Part shown: one piece after another, positions 18,632 to 26,016 of the stretch
Layout of the letters: each line of letters starts with the position of its first letter
Position numbering within the stretch: position 1 is the stretch's first letter
NCBI GenBank assembly: GCA_052168315.1
Contig: JBQLZO010000062.1
Coordinates: forward strand, 1-64,000
Length of the DNA stretch: 64,000 bases
Origin: JBQLZO01 sp052168315
Lineage (GTDB): Bacteria; Planctomycetota; Phycisphaerae; Phycisphaerales; UBA1924
Direction of reading: 5' to 3'
Notes under the pieces: model-generated
Told to the model about the DNA's origin: nothing
What the model saw: the letters and a program-made list of their open reading frames with translations, nothing else
Database searches by the model: none
Made by a program: the position numbers and the translations under genes

Positions 18632-20069
18632 ATTCATTTCGGAGGCGTTTGTGCAGGTCGGTGGCCCAGTCGCTCCATGTGCCGGCATCGCCCTGCTCGG
18701 CCCGCTGGAGGAACGCGGGGAGCCCGGGGTGGGCCTTGCGGAGCTGGTCGGCGCGGGCGAGGCGGTGGTAGGTGAGGTAGAAGCTGCCGGGGGTGGCGGC
18801 ATCGCCCATGTCCAGGGCGAGGTCGATGAGGGCGCGGAAGTCTTCGGCGCGCTGGTCGGCGGTGGGCTCGTTCCAGAGCAGGTTGAAGATGATGCACGCC
18901 GGGCCGTGCGTGTTGTGGTGCGGGTCGGTGTACCGGCGTGCCCATGGGAGGGCCGATTCCTCGTCGGGCTCTGCGATGCGGACGGTGCCGTAGATGACGG
19001 GGGCGTGTCGCTCGGCGAGCATGGATGCGGCCGCATCGAGGAAATCGCGGAGCCGGTGGCGCGCGACATACAGCTCGGTGATCATCTCGGTGCCTCGGAG
19101 CGGCTCTGGGAGAAGCGGGTTCACGCGGTCGGGGTAGTCGGGCGTGTAGGTCGAGAGCTGGTGGGTGTCGGAGTAATAGATCTGGCCATCGGTGGCTCGG
19201 TAGTGCTCGAGGTATGCGCGGTACGCCCTTGGCTTGTCGCTGCGGGCGAGGCGCACGAGTTCGAGCCATGTGGGCTCGGTGAAGAGCTTCTGGTCGGGCG
19301 GGATGGGGGTTTGGTCGTCGACCGGTTCGTAGCAGCTGAACACGCCTCGCCTGAGGAAGTGCTCGGAGGTGTGGTCGATGTCGAACTGGAAGTCGCCGTA
19401 GAGGTAGCCCTGGGCGATGCGTTCGTTGAAGCGGTCGATGATCTCATCGGCGTGTGCCTCGCGCACGACGCGCCGGACCTTGCATCGGCGCGCGAGGCGG
19501 AGCGTGGCCTCGCTGATGACGCCGCAGAGCCCGTACCCGCCGATCGCGGAGGCGAAGAGGTCGGGGTGGTGCCGGCGTGAGCAGTCGATGGGCGGCTTTC
19601 CCGGGCGGAGGAGCCGGAATCGCTCGATGTCACCGATGATGGGCGCGAGCGTGAGCCCGCGCCCGTGCGCGTTGGCGCTGATGGCGCCGCCGAGCGTGAG
19701 CCCGTTGGCGCCGGTCTGCTTCTGGCGGATGCCGCGCTGTTGATGGAGCGGCGCATCGCGCTGGGCATCGACGATCCCGCGGATGAGTGCGGGCCAGCAG
19801 ATGCCCGGCTGGGCGGTGACGGTTCCGGCGTCGGGGTCGAGTTTGATGATGCGGTCGGCGCTGGTGATGTCGAGGTGGACGAGCCCGGTGGCGAAGGGCT
19901 GTGCGCCCATCGCGTGCCGCTGGCCGCCGACGGACACGCGCTGGCCTTCGGCGGCGGCGGCGTCGAGCGCTGCCTGGATGGCCTCCTCCGTGCCTGGGTG
20001 TTCGACCCGGCGCACGCGCACGGCGTGCGCGCGGGCGTGCCGATCGGTGATCACGGTCCCGTTGTCCAT
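18630..20069 (-). CDS. FAD-binding oxidoreductase (VAO/PCMH family)
   Basis: A 479-residue enzyme of the vanillyl-alcohol-oxidase/PCMH flavoprotein family. The FAD-binding part lies in residues 20-200, with the pyrophosphate loop VSVGGQRHAMG and the segment GLTLGGAISANAHGRGL, followed by GGYGLCGVISEATLRL. The C-terminal substrate domain (about 200-479) is not similar enough to name a substrate; sugar-lactone oxidases and FAD/FMN dehydrogenases share this layout. There is no signal peptide. The ATG at 20069 gives a natural N-terminus (MDNGTVITDRHARAHAV). The gene stands alone, followed by a hairpin terminator. Confidence 0.88.
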   Translation of the reverse strand: MDNGTVITDRHARAHAVRVRRVEHPGTEEAIQAALDAAAAEGQRVSVGGQRHAMGAQPFATGLVHLDITSADRIIKLDPDAGTVTAQPGICWPALIRGIVDAQRDAPLHQQRGIRQKQTGANGLTLGGAISANAHGRGLTLAPIIGDIERFRLLRPGKPPIDCSRRHHPDLFASAIGGYGLCGVISEATLRLARRCKVRRVVREAHADEIIDRFNERIAQGYLYGDFQFDIDHTSEHFLRRGVFSCYEPVDDQTPIPPDQKLFTEPTWLELVRLARSDKPRAYRAYLEHYRATDGQIYYSDTHQLSTYTPDYPDRVNPLLPEPLRGTEMITELYVARHRLRDFLDAAASMLAERHAPVIYGTVRIAEPDEESALPWARRYTDPHHNTHGPACIIFNLLWNEPTADQRAEDFRALIDLALDMGDAATPGSFYLTYHRLARADQLRKAHPGLPAFLQRAEQGDAGTWSDWATDLHKRLRNE

Positions 20070-20165
20070 GCCTGCCTCCGATCGGTGGTCGGGTGGTCGA
20101 AATTGTTTGCCCGGAGCGCACCGGGGCGGCGCTCGCCGGGGGATCGCGTGTGCCCGAGGGGCGTG

Positions 20166-20202
20166 GGGATTGGCTTGTTGGGATTGGGTTGTTGGGATTG
20201 GG
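20166..20202. repeat. 14-bp tandem repeat
   Basis: The unit TTGTTGGGATTGGG occurs twice in a row from 20175, with a partial preceding copy (GGGGATTGG). It lies upstream of the FAD oxidoreductase. No function suggested. Confidence 0.6.
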
Positions 20203-20320
20203 GCGGGCGGCGTTCTGTGCGGCGGCTCGCGATGGCGTTTCGGCGGGGTGGAGAAGGGCGGGTGGGCGAAAGGTCATCCCGGCGAGGGCGCATTGCGTTG
20301 AGAGCGCGGGGTGTGGTGCC

Positions 20321-20351
20321 TGATGCCTGATGCCTGATGCCTGATGCCTGA
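20321..20351. repeat. TGATGCC heptanucleotide tandem repeat
   Basis: Four perfect copies of TGATGCC plus TGA, directly beside the terminator hairpin of the mraZ side. It is non-coding. A seven-base unit of this kind may vary in copy number by slippage. Confidence 0.8.
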
Positions 20352-20385
20352 AAAACAGACCCGCCTCGTCTTTCGACAAGGCGGG
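20352..20385 (-). terminator. Intrinsic terminator (minus strand)
   Basis: On the minus strand CCCGCCTTGTC-GAAA-GACGAGGCGGG (20385 down to 20360) forms an 11-pair stem, one pair being U-G, closed by a GAAA tetraloop. TCTGTTTTT follows. The stem, GNRA loop and U-run make a textbook rho-independent terminator for a transcript coming from the mraZ side. Read on the plus strand, the same stem has a C-A mismatch, which fixes the direction. Confidence 0.8.
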
Positions 20386-20862
20386 CTGCAGGTATGCGGC
20401 GAAGCGTGGTGGGATGCCCGGTTGCCGGGCGTTCGCCGCAGGAGGTGGATGTTCTGATCGCCCGGGCCCCGCGCTGGTGTGCGTCGAGGCCCGGGCCTGG
20501 AAAGCGTCTGGGCGGAGGGATCCGTCCAGACGCGACTCGTGCACGGAGGCGTTCGTTCGAGTTCGCTCTTTCCGGTTCCCGATGGCCGTCGGGGTCGGGT
20601 GGGCCGCGTCCTTGACATGCCCTGAGCGAGTTGAACGGCCGATCCTTCGGCTTTGCCTCCGAGGGCTCGTGGTCGATGGTGGGATGTCCGACCACGGGCC
20701 TTCACAGCATCAGACCGCCGGCCTGGTGGGAGCCGACGAACTGAGAATCCGACTCGGACGCGTTCGGGCGTCCGACCGGTGGTGTGCCCCCTCGCTTGCC
20801 TGCCCTGCGGTGCGCCGCCCCGGGGGCCTGGGGCGATCCGCGTTTGTGTCGTCTGCCTGGGT
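20386..20862 (-). ncRNA. Candidate structured RNA between mraZ and terminator
   Basis: No credible gene occupies this 477-bp stretch, but it holds a string of strong hairpins: arms 20668-20675/20689-20696 (8 bp), 20504-20516/20521-20533 (13 pairs counting one wobble), 20460-20468/20488-20496 (9 bp), and 20396-20403/20432-20439 (8 bp) enclosing GCCCGG-TTG-CCGGGC. It ends in the minus-strand terminator at 20352-20385. It could be a long structured 3' untranslated region of mraZ or a separate small RNA. I compared it by eye with RNase P RNA, tmRNA, SRP RNA and common riboswitch cores and saw no match. Confidence 0.35.
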
Positions 20863-21339
20863 TCACTGCCCGTTGGCGGTGGTGCGCTTCTTGGCGGAGA
20901 TTCGGGAGACGAGTTCCTTCATCTGGGAGAGGCGGTCTTCGAGGCTGGCCTTCCACTCGTTGCGGTCGCGGAGTTCGAGGCGGTCTCTGGCGCCGACGAG
21001 CACGACCTCAGCGCCGAGCCCGGTGAACCTGAGCATGTCCTCTGGCAATCGGATGCGTCCCGCGGAGTCGGGCTCGATCCGTGCGGCCATGCCGAAGAGC
21101 GTGGCCTGGAGTTCCGCCTCGTCCTCGTCGGGAGTCAGCGTGAGTTCTGCGCCCTCGGCTCGCTTCTGGAAGTCGGCCTCGGTGTAGAGGCGGATCAGGC
21201 CTTTGTCCCAGGGGAGGGCGTACCAGGCCGAGCCGTCTTTCTGGGCATCCCAGCGGGCACGAATGTCGGCCGGGATCGCCAGCCGCGATTTGGCGTCGAT
21301 CGTGTGTTCATATGTTCCGGTGAACAGCACGGTCGGCAT
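20863..21339 (-). CDS. mraZ: Transcriptional regulator MraZ
   Basis: A 158-residue MraZ, the DNA-binding regulator normally heading the division and cell wall (dcw) cluster. It has two SpoVT-AbrB-type halves: TGTYEHTIDAKSRLAIPADIR (residues 7-27), and in the second half RIEPDSAGRIRLPEDML, matching the conserved D-x-x-[GS]-R-[IL]-x-[IL]-P pattern. A charged helical tail ends the protein. Its triple operator lies 32-61 bases upstream, so it is probably autoregulated. No rsmH, ftsL or other dcw gene follows on this strand: downstream are a hairpin-rich gap, a terminator and an unrelated oxidase. It is therefore an orphan mraZ. Confidence 0.95.
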   Translation of the reverse strand: MPTVLFTGTYEHTIDAKSRLAIPADIRARWDAQKDGSAWYALPWDKGLIRLYTEADFQKRAEGAELTLTPDEDEAELQATLFGMAARIEPDSAGRIRLPEDMLRFTGLGAEVVLVGARDRLELRDRNEWKASLEDRLSQMKELVSRISAKKRTTANGQ

Positions 21340-21370
21340 CCTCGTCGTCGTCTGACAACGATGAGCCTAC

Positions 21371-21400
21371 CACACTTTGCCCCACTACGCCACACTTTGC
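21371..21400 (-). promoter_or_regulatory. MraZ-binding repeats (operator)
   Basis: Read on the minus strand, three adjacent decamers run towards mraZ: GCAAAGTGTG, GCGTAGTGGG, GCAAAGTGTG. Each carries an AGTGKG core with exact 10-bp spacing. Known MraZ operators consist of GTGG[AT]G-type repeats with the same 10-bp period, so this is a good match by pattern and position. The match to the published consensus is by eye. Confidence 0.75.
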
Positions 21401-21783
21401 GACAAAATTCCTCATTTTTCCGCCCCCAGCCGACCCATCAACCCACCCAGCCACCTGACGCTCTTGGGGCATGTCGCAACATACACACCATCGGTTGTAT
21501 TGCATCGCGGGGATGAGGATTGGGCGCTCCGAGGGGGCGGGGGATGGGCGTGGCATGCTGGTGCCCGGTCGGCTCGGGGCGGCGGGGGTGCGGCGAGGCG
21601 GGGGGCGTGGGCGCGGCGGCGGGGTGGGGTGTGTGCCCGTGTTTCCGGGGATCGGCGGTTCGATGTGGCGTTGCCCGAAATACAGCGCATGCTTGGTGTT
21701 GGAGGAGACGCCCCGCGACCGGGTCCGCGCCCGCGGTCTGCGGTTCGGGGCATGCCCGCTCAGGGCCAGTGAGGGAGAAATCG
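21401..21783. other. Divergent intergenic region, no gene seen
   Basis: Between the mraZ operator and the flavin-reductase-like gene. The first 20 bases are relatively AT-rich (ACAAAATTCCTCATTTTTCC) and probably hold the mraZ promoter. The remainder is G-rich on the plus strand without gene-like frames. GAGGGAGAAA just before 21784 is a ribosome binding site. Confidence 0.4.
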
Positions 21784-22368
21784 ATGCACCGGAGCAGCAC
21801 GACACCGGAGGGAGTCCCCGGGGGCGGTCCGCCGCCGCGGACGGGGCGGGTCCCGCGCAGGGGGCTGGATGGGCAGACGCTGACGACGGACCCGGAGATC
21901 ATCCGGGCGATGGCGTCGATCCCGGGGAGCCGTTTCATCATGACGGCGGCGTTTGAGGATGTGCGCCGGGGGTTCTGCGTGTCGTGGGTGCAGCAGGCAT
22001 CCGTGGAGCCGCCGACGATCTCGGTGTCGATCCGGAAGGGTCACGATGGGGCCCCGATCATCCGCGACAGCCACGCGTTCGGGCTGTGCCAGCTCCCGCG
22101 GGACGACCGGTTCCTGTGGAAGAAGTTCTGCCGTGAGGACAATCTGTGCGATCCGTTCCACTCGCTGGACATGGCGTGCGGGCGTCTGAGCGGGGTGCCG
22201 CTGATCCGTCGGTCGCGGCTGGCGTTCGAGTGCGAGGTGGCGATGCACGCGGACTGGGAGTCGGACCACGAGCTGTACATCGGGCGTGTGGTGGCGGTGC
22301 ATCGGTTCCAGGAGGACTCGAAGCCCGATGTCCTGCTGGATGATTCGGTGCTCGGCGAGTCTTCGTGA
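21784..22368 (+). CDS. Flavin-reductase-like (split-barrel FMN-binding) protein
   Basis: A 194-residue protein of the flavin reductase/FMN-binding split-barrel type. After about 45 low-complexity N-terminal residues the core begins RFIMTAAFEDVRRGFCVSWV and continues QASVEPPTISVSIRKGHDG and IIRDSHAFGLCQLP. This is the usual order of strands and the substrate/flavin contact loop. The end (HELYIGRVVAVH) is the last strand of the barrel. The ATG at 21784 has a good purine-rich upstream sequence. It is 117 bp upstream of an amidohydrolase on the same strand and may share its transcript. It is distinct from the second split-barrel protein at 25262-25897. Substrate unknown. Confidence 0.85.
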   Translation: MHRSSTTPEGVPGGGPPPRTGRVPRRGLDGQTLTTDPEIIRAMASIPGSRFIMTAAFEDVRRGFCVSWVQQASVEPPTISVSIRKGHDGAPIIRDSHAFGLCQLPRDDRFLWKKFCREDNLCDPFHSLDMACGRLSGVPLIRRSRLAFECEVAMHADWESDHELYIGRVVAVHRFQEDSKPDVLLDDSVLGESS

Positions 22369-22485
22369 GCGGGGCGGCGGGCGCGATGTGGGGGGCGATG
22401 CGGGGGGCGATGATTTGGGCGATCGGGAAGATGAGGGGCGTGCCGAGCGGGGCGTGGGGTGTCGGTGCGTTCCTATCATTGTCTG

Positions 22486-23607
22486 ATGTCCGATCCAACG
22501 AGCCGCGTCGCGCGGCGTCCCCCGACGCCGTCCAATCTGCACTCACTGGACTACCGCGCGGAGGCGGCGCGTCTCGGAGCGCCGCCTGTGCCGATCATCG
22601 ATGGGCACTCGCACATCAACGGGGGGCGGGCCGCGGAGATCTACCGCGAGGTCCGCTCGCTGTTCGGCGTGACGACGACCTACACGCAGACGCAGCTTGC
22701 CCAGCACGAGGCGGTGCTGGGGGTGCTGGGCGATTCGGCGCGGTTCGTGGCGATCCCTGAGTACGCATCGCCGGATGGGCTGCACGCGCACACGAAGGGG
22801 TTCCTTGAGAACCTGCTGGCGTGGCACGAGCGTGGGGCGCGGATGGTCAAGTTCTGGTGCGGGCCGCGGGGGCGCGACTACGGGCGCGAGCTGGGCGATC
22901 CGACGCTGCTGACGCTGGACACGCCCTGGCGTCGGAAGGTCATGGACAAGGCCGCGGAGCTGGGCATGGCGTTCATGGCGCACATCGCGGACCCGGACAC
23001 CTGGTTCGCGACGAAGTACGCGGACGCGTCGTTCTATGGCACGAAGCGTTCGCAGTACGAGCCTCTGGAGCGGCTGGCCGAGGAGTACCAGGTGCCGTGG
23101 CTGATCGCGCACATGGGCGGGTGGCCGGAGGACCTGGGGTTCATCGACCGCCTGCTCGATGCGCATCCCCAATTCGTGCTCGACACCTCGGCGTGCAAGT
23201 GGATGGTGCGGGAGTTGTCGAAGCATCCGCGCGAGGAGCTGGTGCGGGTGCTGACGAAGCACCGCGGGCGGATCGTGTTCGGCACGGACATCGTGACGAT
23301 GGATGCGCACCTCTCCGATGATGACGATGGGCCGCGGGGCATGGGCGTTCAGGCGGGCTCGGCGGATGAGGCGTTCGACCTGTACGCCTCGCGGTACTAC
23401 GCGTTCCGCAGGATGTTCGAGACCGAGGAGACGGGCCCATCGCCGATCGCGGATCCGGACCTGATGATGGTGGACCCGGAGCGGTACGACGAGTCATCCT
23501 CGCCGACGCTGGCGGGGCTGGGGCTGCCGCGGGATCTGCTGATCGACCTGTACCGCTCGAGCGCTGAGAACACGCTGGAACGGTGGTACGGGCGGTCGGC
23601 GGAGTGA
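22486..23607 (+). CDS. Amidohydrolase family protein (amidohydrolase_2 type)
   Basis: A 373-residue metal-dependent hydrolase with the TIM-barrel amidohydrolase pattern. The H-x-H of strand 1 is His41/His43 in IIDGHSHING. MVKFWCGPRG supplies a strand-4 region, FMAHIADPDTW and LIAHMGGWPEDLGF supply His residues on later strands, and RIVFGTDIV gives the strand-8 Asp. This fits the amidohydrolase_2 (decarboxylase/TatD-like metal hydrolase) branch more than the urease branch. There is no signal peptide. The substrate cannot be named. The start is the ATG after a short leader at 22486. Confidence 0.88.
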   Translation: MSDPTSRVARRPPTPSNLHSLDYRAEAARLGAPPVPIIDGHSHINGGRAAEIYREVRSLFGVTTTYTQTQLAQHEAVLGVLGDSARFVAIPEYASPDGLHAHTKGFLENLLAWHERGARMVKFWCGPRGRDYGRELGDPTLLTLDTPWRRKVMDKAAELGMAFMAHIADPDTWFATKYADASFYGTKRSQYEPLERLAEEYQVPWLIAHMGGWPEDLGFIDRLLDAHPQFVLDTSACKWMVRELSKHPREELVRVLTKHRGRIVFGTDIVTMDAHLSDDDDGPRGMGVQAGSADEAFDLYASRYYAFRRMFETEETGPSPIADPDLMMVDPERYDESSSPTLAGLGLPRDLLIDLYRSSAENTLERWYGRSAE

Positions 23608-23839
23608 GCGTTGCGGGAGCGCGGGCGCAACGCAGCGCCCGGGTGCCGGCGGTGTTGGTGCCCGCAAACCAACGGGGGCGCCTTGGGTGAGGGGCGCGGT
23701 GGGCGGCGCAGCGTGGGCGGGAGGGCCTGCGAAACCGGGGCCAGCGCCTCCCTTACAATGCCGCTGAGAGCACGCACGCGTGCGCTGCGGCCCATGCTCA
23801 TGGGGCCGACCAGCGCGTGCGCAGCAGGGCACGACGATC

Positions 23840-24055
23840 ATGATCCGCTGGTACTCCAACTCGAAATCCCGGCGCGCGTACGCGAAGCTGCGCGGCGATG
23901 ACAATGAGCTCGATCTGTTCGCGATCGTGGCGCTGGTGGAGTTCTGGCTGGTCGCCGCGGGGCTGGTGCTGCTGTTCGTGTGGCCTTGGATCGGCGGCGC
24001 GGTGCTGGGCGGCGCGCTGGTGCTGGCAATCGTGGCGTTCCTGATCTCGGGATGA
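23840..24055 (+). CDS. Small membrane protein
   Basis: A 71-residue protein with a basic, hydrophilic N-terminal third (MIRWYSNSKSRRAYAKLRGD). Two hydrophobic helices follow: LFAIVALVEFWLVAAGLVLL and a second, IGGAVLGGALVLAIVAFLI. It belongs to no family I recognise. The positive N-terminus suggests the N-tail stays inside. The ATG at 23840 is chosen because upstream in-frame residues look non-coding. It lies convergent to murB, separated by an inverted-repeat element. Confidence 0.65.
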   Translation: MIRWYSNSKSRRAYAKLRGDDNELDLFAIVALVEFWLVAAGLVLLFVWPWIGGAVLGGALVLAIVAFLISG

Positions 24056-24096
24056 TCGGCGGGAGTGCTGGGAGTCGTGCGGCGCGTGCCTTGGGC

Positions 24097-24178
24097 TCGT
24101 TTCAGAACCGGAAGTAGAGACGGATGAGGAGACGGGCCAGAGGCCCATCCCACCGAGATGAGAAGAGTTCTGAAACGA
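24097..24178. repeat. Nested inverted-repeat element between convergent genes
   Basis: A perfect 12-bp inverted repeat (TCGTTTCAGAAC at 24097-24108, its complement at 24167-24178) encloses 58 bases. Inside, 24131-24154 is a diverged copy, in reverse orientation, of the arm found between the metH genes: 21 of 24 positions agree. Two of the three differences are a compensating pair that keeps the small inner hairpin (GGGCC-TCT-GGCCC here, GGGCT-TCC-AGCCC there). It lies between two convergent genes and could act as a terminator. Confidence 0.75.
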
Positions 24179-24182
24179 TGTC

Positions 24183-25142
24183 TCAGGCGGGCGTGCCCCA
24201 TCGGCGCCAGATGCTGATCTCGGGCTCGAGCGTGACTCCGTGGGCCTTGTGCACGCGGTGAGAGACCTCAAGCATGAGATCGAGGATGTCCTTGGCCTTC
24301 GCGCCATCCTCGGTGATGAAGAAGTTGGCGTGGACCTCTGAGACGCGGGCGCGTCCGATGCTCAGGCCCTTGCAGCCGGCGCGGTCGATGAGCATGCCGG
24401 CCGAGACGCGCTGCCCATCGGGGAGCGTCGGGTTGCGGAACACGCATCCGGCCGAGTCTTCCTTGAGCGGCTGCGAGCCCTTCTTGTAGGCCATGACCTC
24501 CTTGAGCCGCGCGCGCAGCGCCGGGTGTTCGCCCTGCGGGAGCTGCGTGAGCGCGAAGTCGACGCCGGTGATGATCAGGTGGTCGAGCCCGGAGTGGCGG
24601 TAGTCGTACTCGATCTGATCGATGGGGATGACCAGCGGCTCGCCGGCGCGGGTCATGGCGTGGACGGCGTCGATGGCCTGGGCGATGTCGCCGAATTTGC
24701 CGCCCGCGTTCATCATGGCCGCGCCACCGACGGTCGCGGGGATGCCCGCCAGGTGCTCGAGCCCGGCGATGCCGAGGCGCACCGACTCGACGATCATCTT
24801 GGGCAGGTTCGCGCCGGCCTGGGCCCGCACGAGCACCGATCGGTCGCGGGTGCGCGGCAAGTCCATCGATCCGGCGTCCATCGCGGTCGAGCGGTCCTCC
24901 TCGAGCATCTGCACCTGGTTCATCGCGCCCAGCGAGATGGTCAGGCCATCGACGCCCTCATCGTGCACCAGCAGGTTCGCGCCATCGCCCAGCACGCGGA
25001 TCGGCTCGTGGGCGAACGCGATGAGCAGGTCCGACAGCGCCCGCTCATCGCCGGGGCGGGCCAGCAGGTCCGCGCGGCCACCGACGCCGAACCATGTGGG
25101 GATCGGCGCGTTGGACTCCAGATTGGCGACGATCGTGGGCAT
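24183..25142 (-). CDS. murB: UDP-N-acetylenolpyruvoylglucosamine reductase
   Basis: A 319-residue MurB, the FAD enzyme that reduces UDP-GlcNAc-enolpyruvate to UDP-MurNAc in cytoplasmic peptidoglycan synthesis. FAD-binding features are TWFGVGGRAD, VLGDGANLLVHDEG and GLEHLAGIPATVGGAAMMNAG. The catalytic strand reads SAGCVFRNP, where the proton-donating Ser position (G-[SC]-V-F-x-N-P) is Cys, a variant seen in several phyla. The end VHANFFITEDGAKAKDI is typical. The start at 25142 gives MPTIVANLESNAPIPTWFGV, the normal N-terminus. It is a single-gene unit outside any mur operon, which fits the scattered peptidoglycan genes (uppP, mraZ) nearby. Confidence 0.95.
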   Translation of the reverse strand: MPTIVANLESNAPIPTWFGVGGRADLLARPGDERALSDLLIAFAHEPIRVLGDGANLLVHDEGVDGLTISLGAMNQVQMLEEDRSTAMDAGSMDLPRTRDRSVLVRAQAGANLPKMIVESVRLGIAGLEHLAGIPATVGGAAMMNAGGKFGDIAQAIDAVHAMTRAGEPLVIPIDQIEYDYRHSGLDHLIITGVDFALTQLPQGEHPALRARLKEVMAYKKGSQPLKEDSAGCVFRNPTLPDGQRVSAGMLIDRAGCKGLSIGRARVSEVHANFFITEDGAKAKDILDLMLEVSHRVHKAHGVTLEPEISIWRRWGTPA

Positions 25143-25261
25143 GGGGGGCTCGGGAGCATTGTACGGCGATCGGATGCCCGGCTTTCGGCACCCCGTCCGG
25201 GACACGAGGCCCCCTGGGTACTCCTGCGGGGCGGATCCCGGCGCGGGATCTAGCATTCGGG

Positions 25262-25897
25262 ATGCGACTCGACCCCGCCGAACTCTCGCCCGCCGAACGG
25301 TACAAGCTCCTCGTTGGCTCGATCGTGCCGCGCCCCATCGCGTGGGTCTCGACGATCTCGACGGATGGGCGCACGAACCTGGCCCCCTACTCGTTCTTCA
25401 ACGGCATCGGCTCGGACCCGATGACCCTCCTGTTCTGCCCGGCCAACAACCTCGATGGGAGCATGAAGGACTCGATGCGCAACGCCCTGCCCGCGCCGGA
25501 CGGGGTGGGCGAGTTCACCGTGAACATCGTCACGGAGCGGACGATGCGGCTGATGTCCGCCACGGCCGAGGGCCTTCCGCATGGCGAATCCGAGTTTGCG
25601 CTGGCCGGGCTCTCGCCGATGAGCGGCACGCGGGTGGCGTGCCCCCGCGTCGCGGAGTCGCCGGTCTCGTTCGAGTGCCGCACGCTCCAGATCGTCCGCA
25701 CGAACGGGGAGAAGCCCGGCGCGGGGAACCTGGTTATCGGGGAAGTGGTGTTCATCCACATCGATGACGACCTGGTCAACGAGCGGCTGCATGTGGATGC
25801 GGAACGACTGGCGGCCGTCGGTCGGATGGGCGGGATGGCCTACTGCACGACGCGCGACCGGTTCGAGCTGCCGCGCGGTCGGGCGGCGCTGTCCTGA
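25262..25897 (+). CDS. Flavin reductase family protein
   Basis: A 211-residue FMN-binding split-barrel protein. It begins with the family signature YKLLVGSIVPRPIAWVSTIS, followed by APYSFFNGIGSDPMTLLFCP and a later VIGEVVFIHIDDDLV strand, the classical order for flavin reductase-like domains. It could act as a flavin reductase or as an FMN-dependent protein of unknown substrate. It diverges from murB with a 119-bp gap and precedes the flagellar genes by 119 bp. It is much closer to the family consensus than the product at 21784-22368. Confidence 0.9.
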   Translation: MRLDPAELSPAERYKLLVGSIVPRPIAWVSTISTDGRTNLAPYSFFNGIGSDPMTLLFCPANNLDGSMKDSMRNALPAPDGVGEFTVNIVTERTMRLMSATAEGLPHGESEFALAGLSPMSGTRVACPRVAESPVSFECRTLQIVRTNGEKPGAGNLVIGEVVFIHIDDDLVNERLHVDAERLAAVGRMGGMAYCTTRDRFELPRGRAALS

Positions 25898-26016
25898 GCG
25901 GGAGCCGCGGGGCGGCATCCCCCGGAACGGTGGATCGGGACCGCTCGCCCGGGACATGGCATCACGCTTGCGTCGCCCACCGGGAGCAGGCCCGACGCCT
26001 CCCAGGAGCCACGCCC

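Noticed and set aside
20386..20862. RNase P RNA, tmRNA or SRP RNA in the hairpin-rich region
   Set aside because: None of the universally conserved segments of these RNAs is present on either strand. It is kept only as an unassigned structured region.
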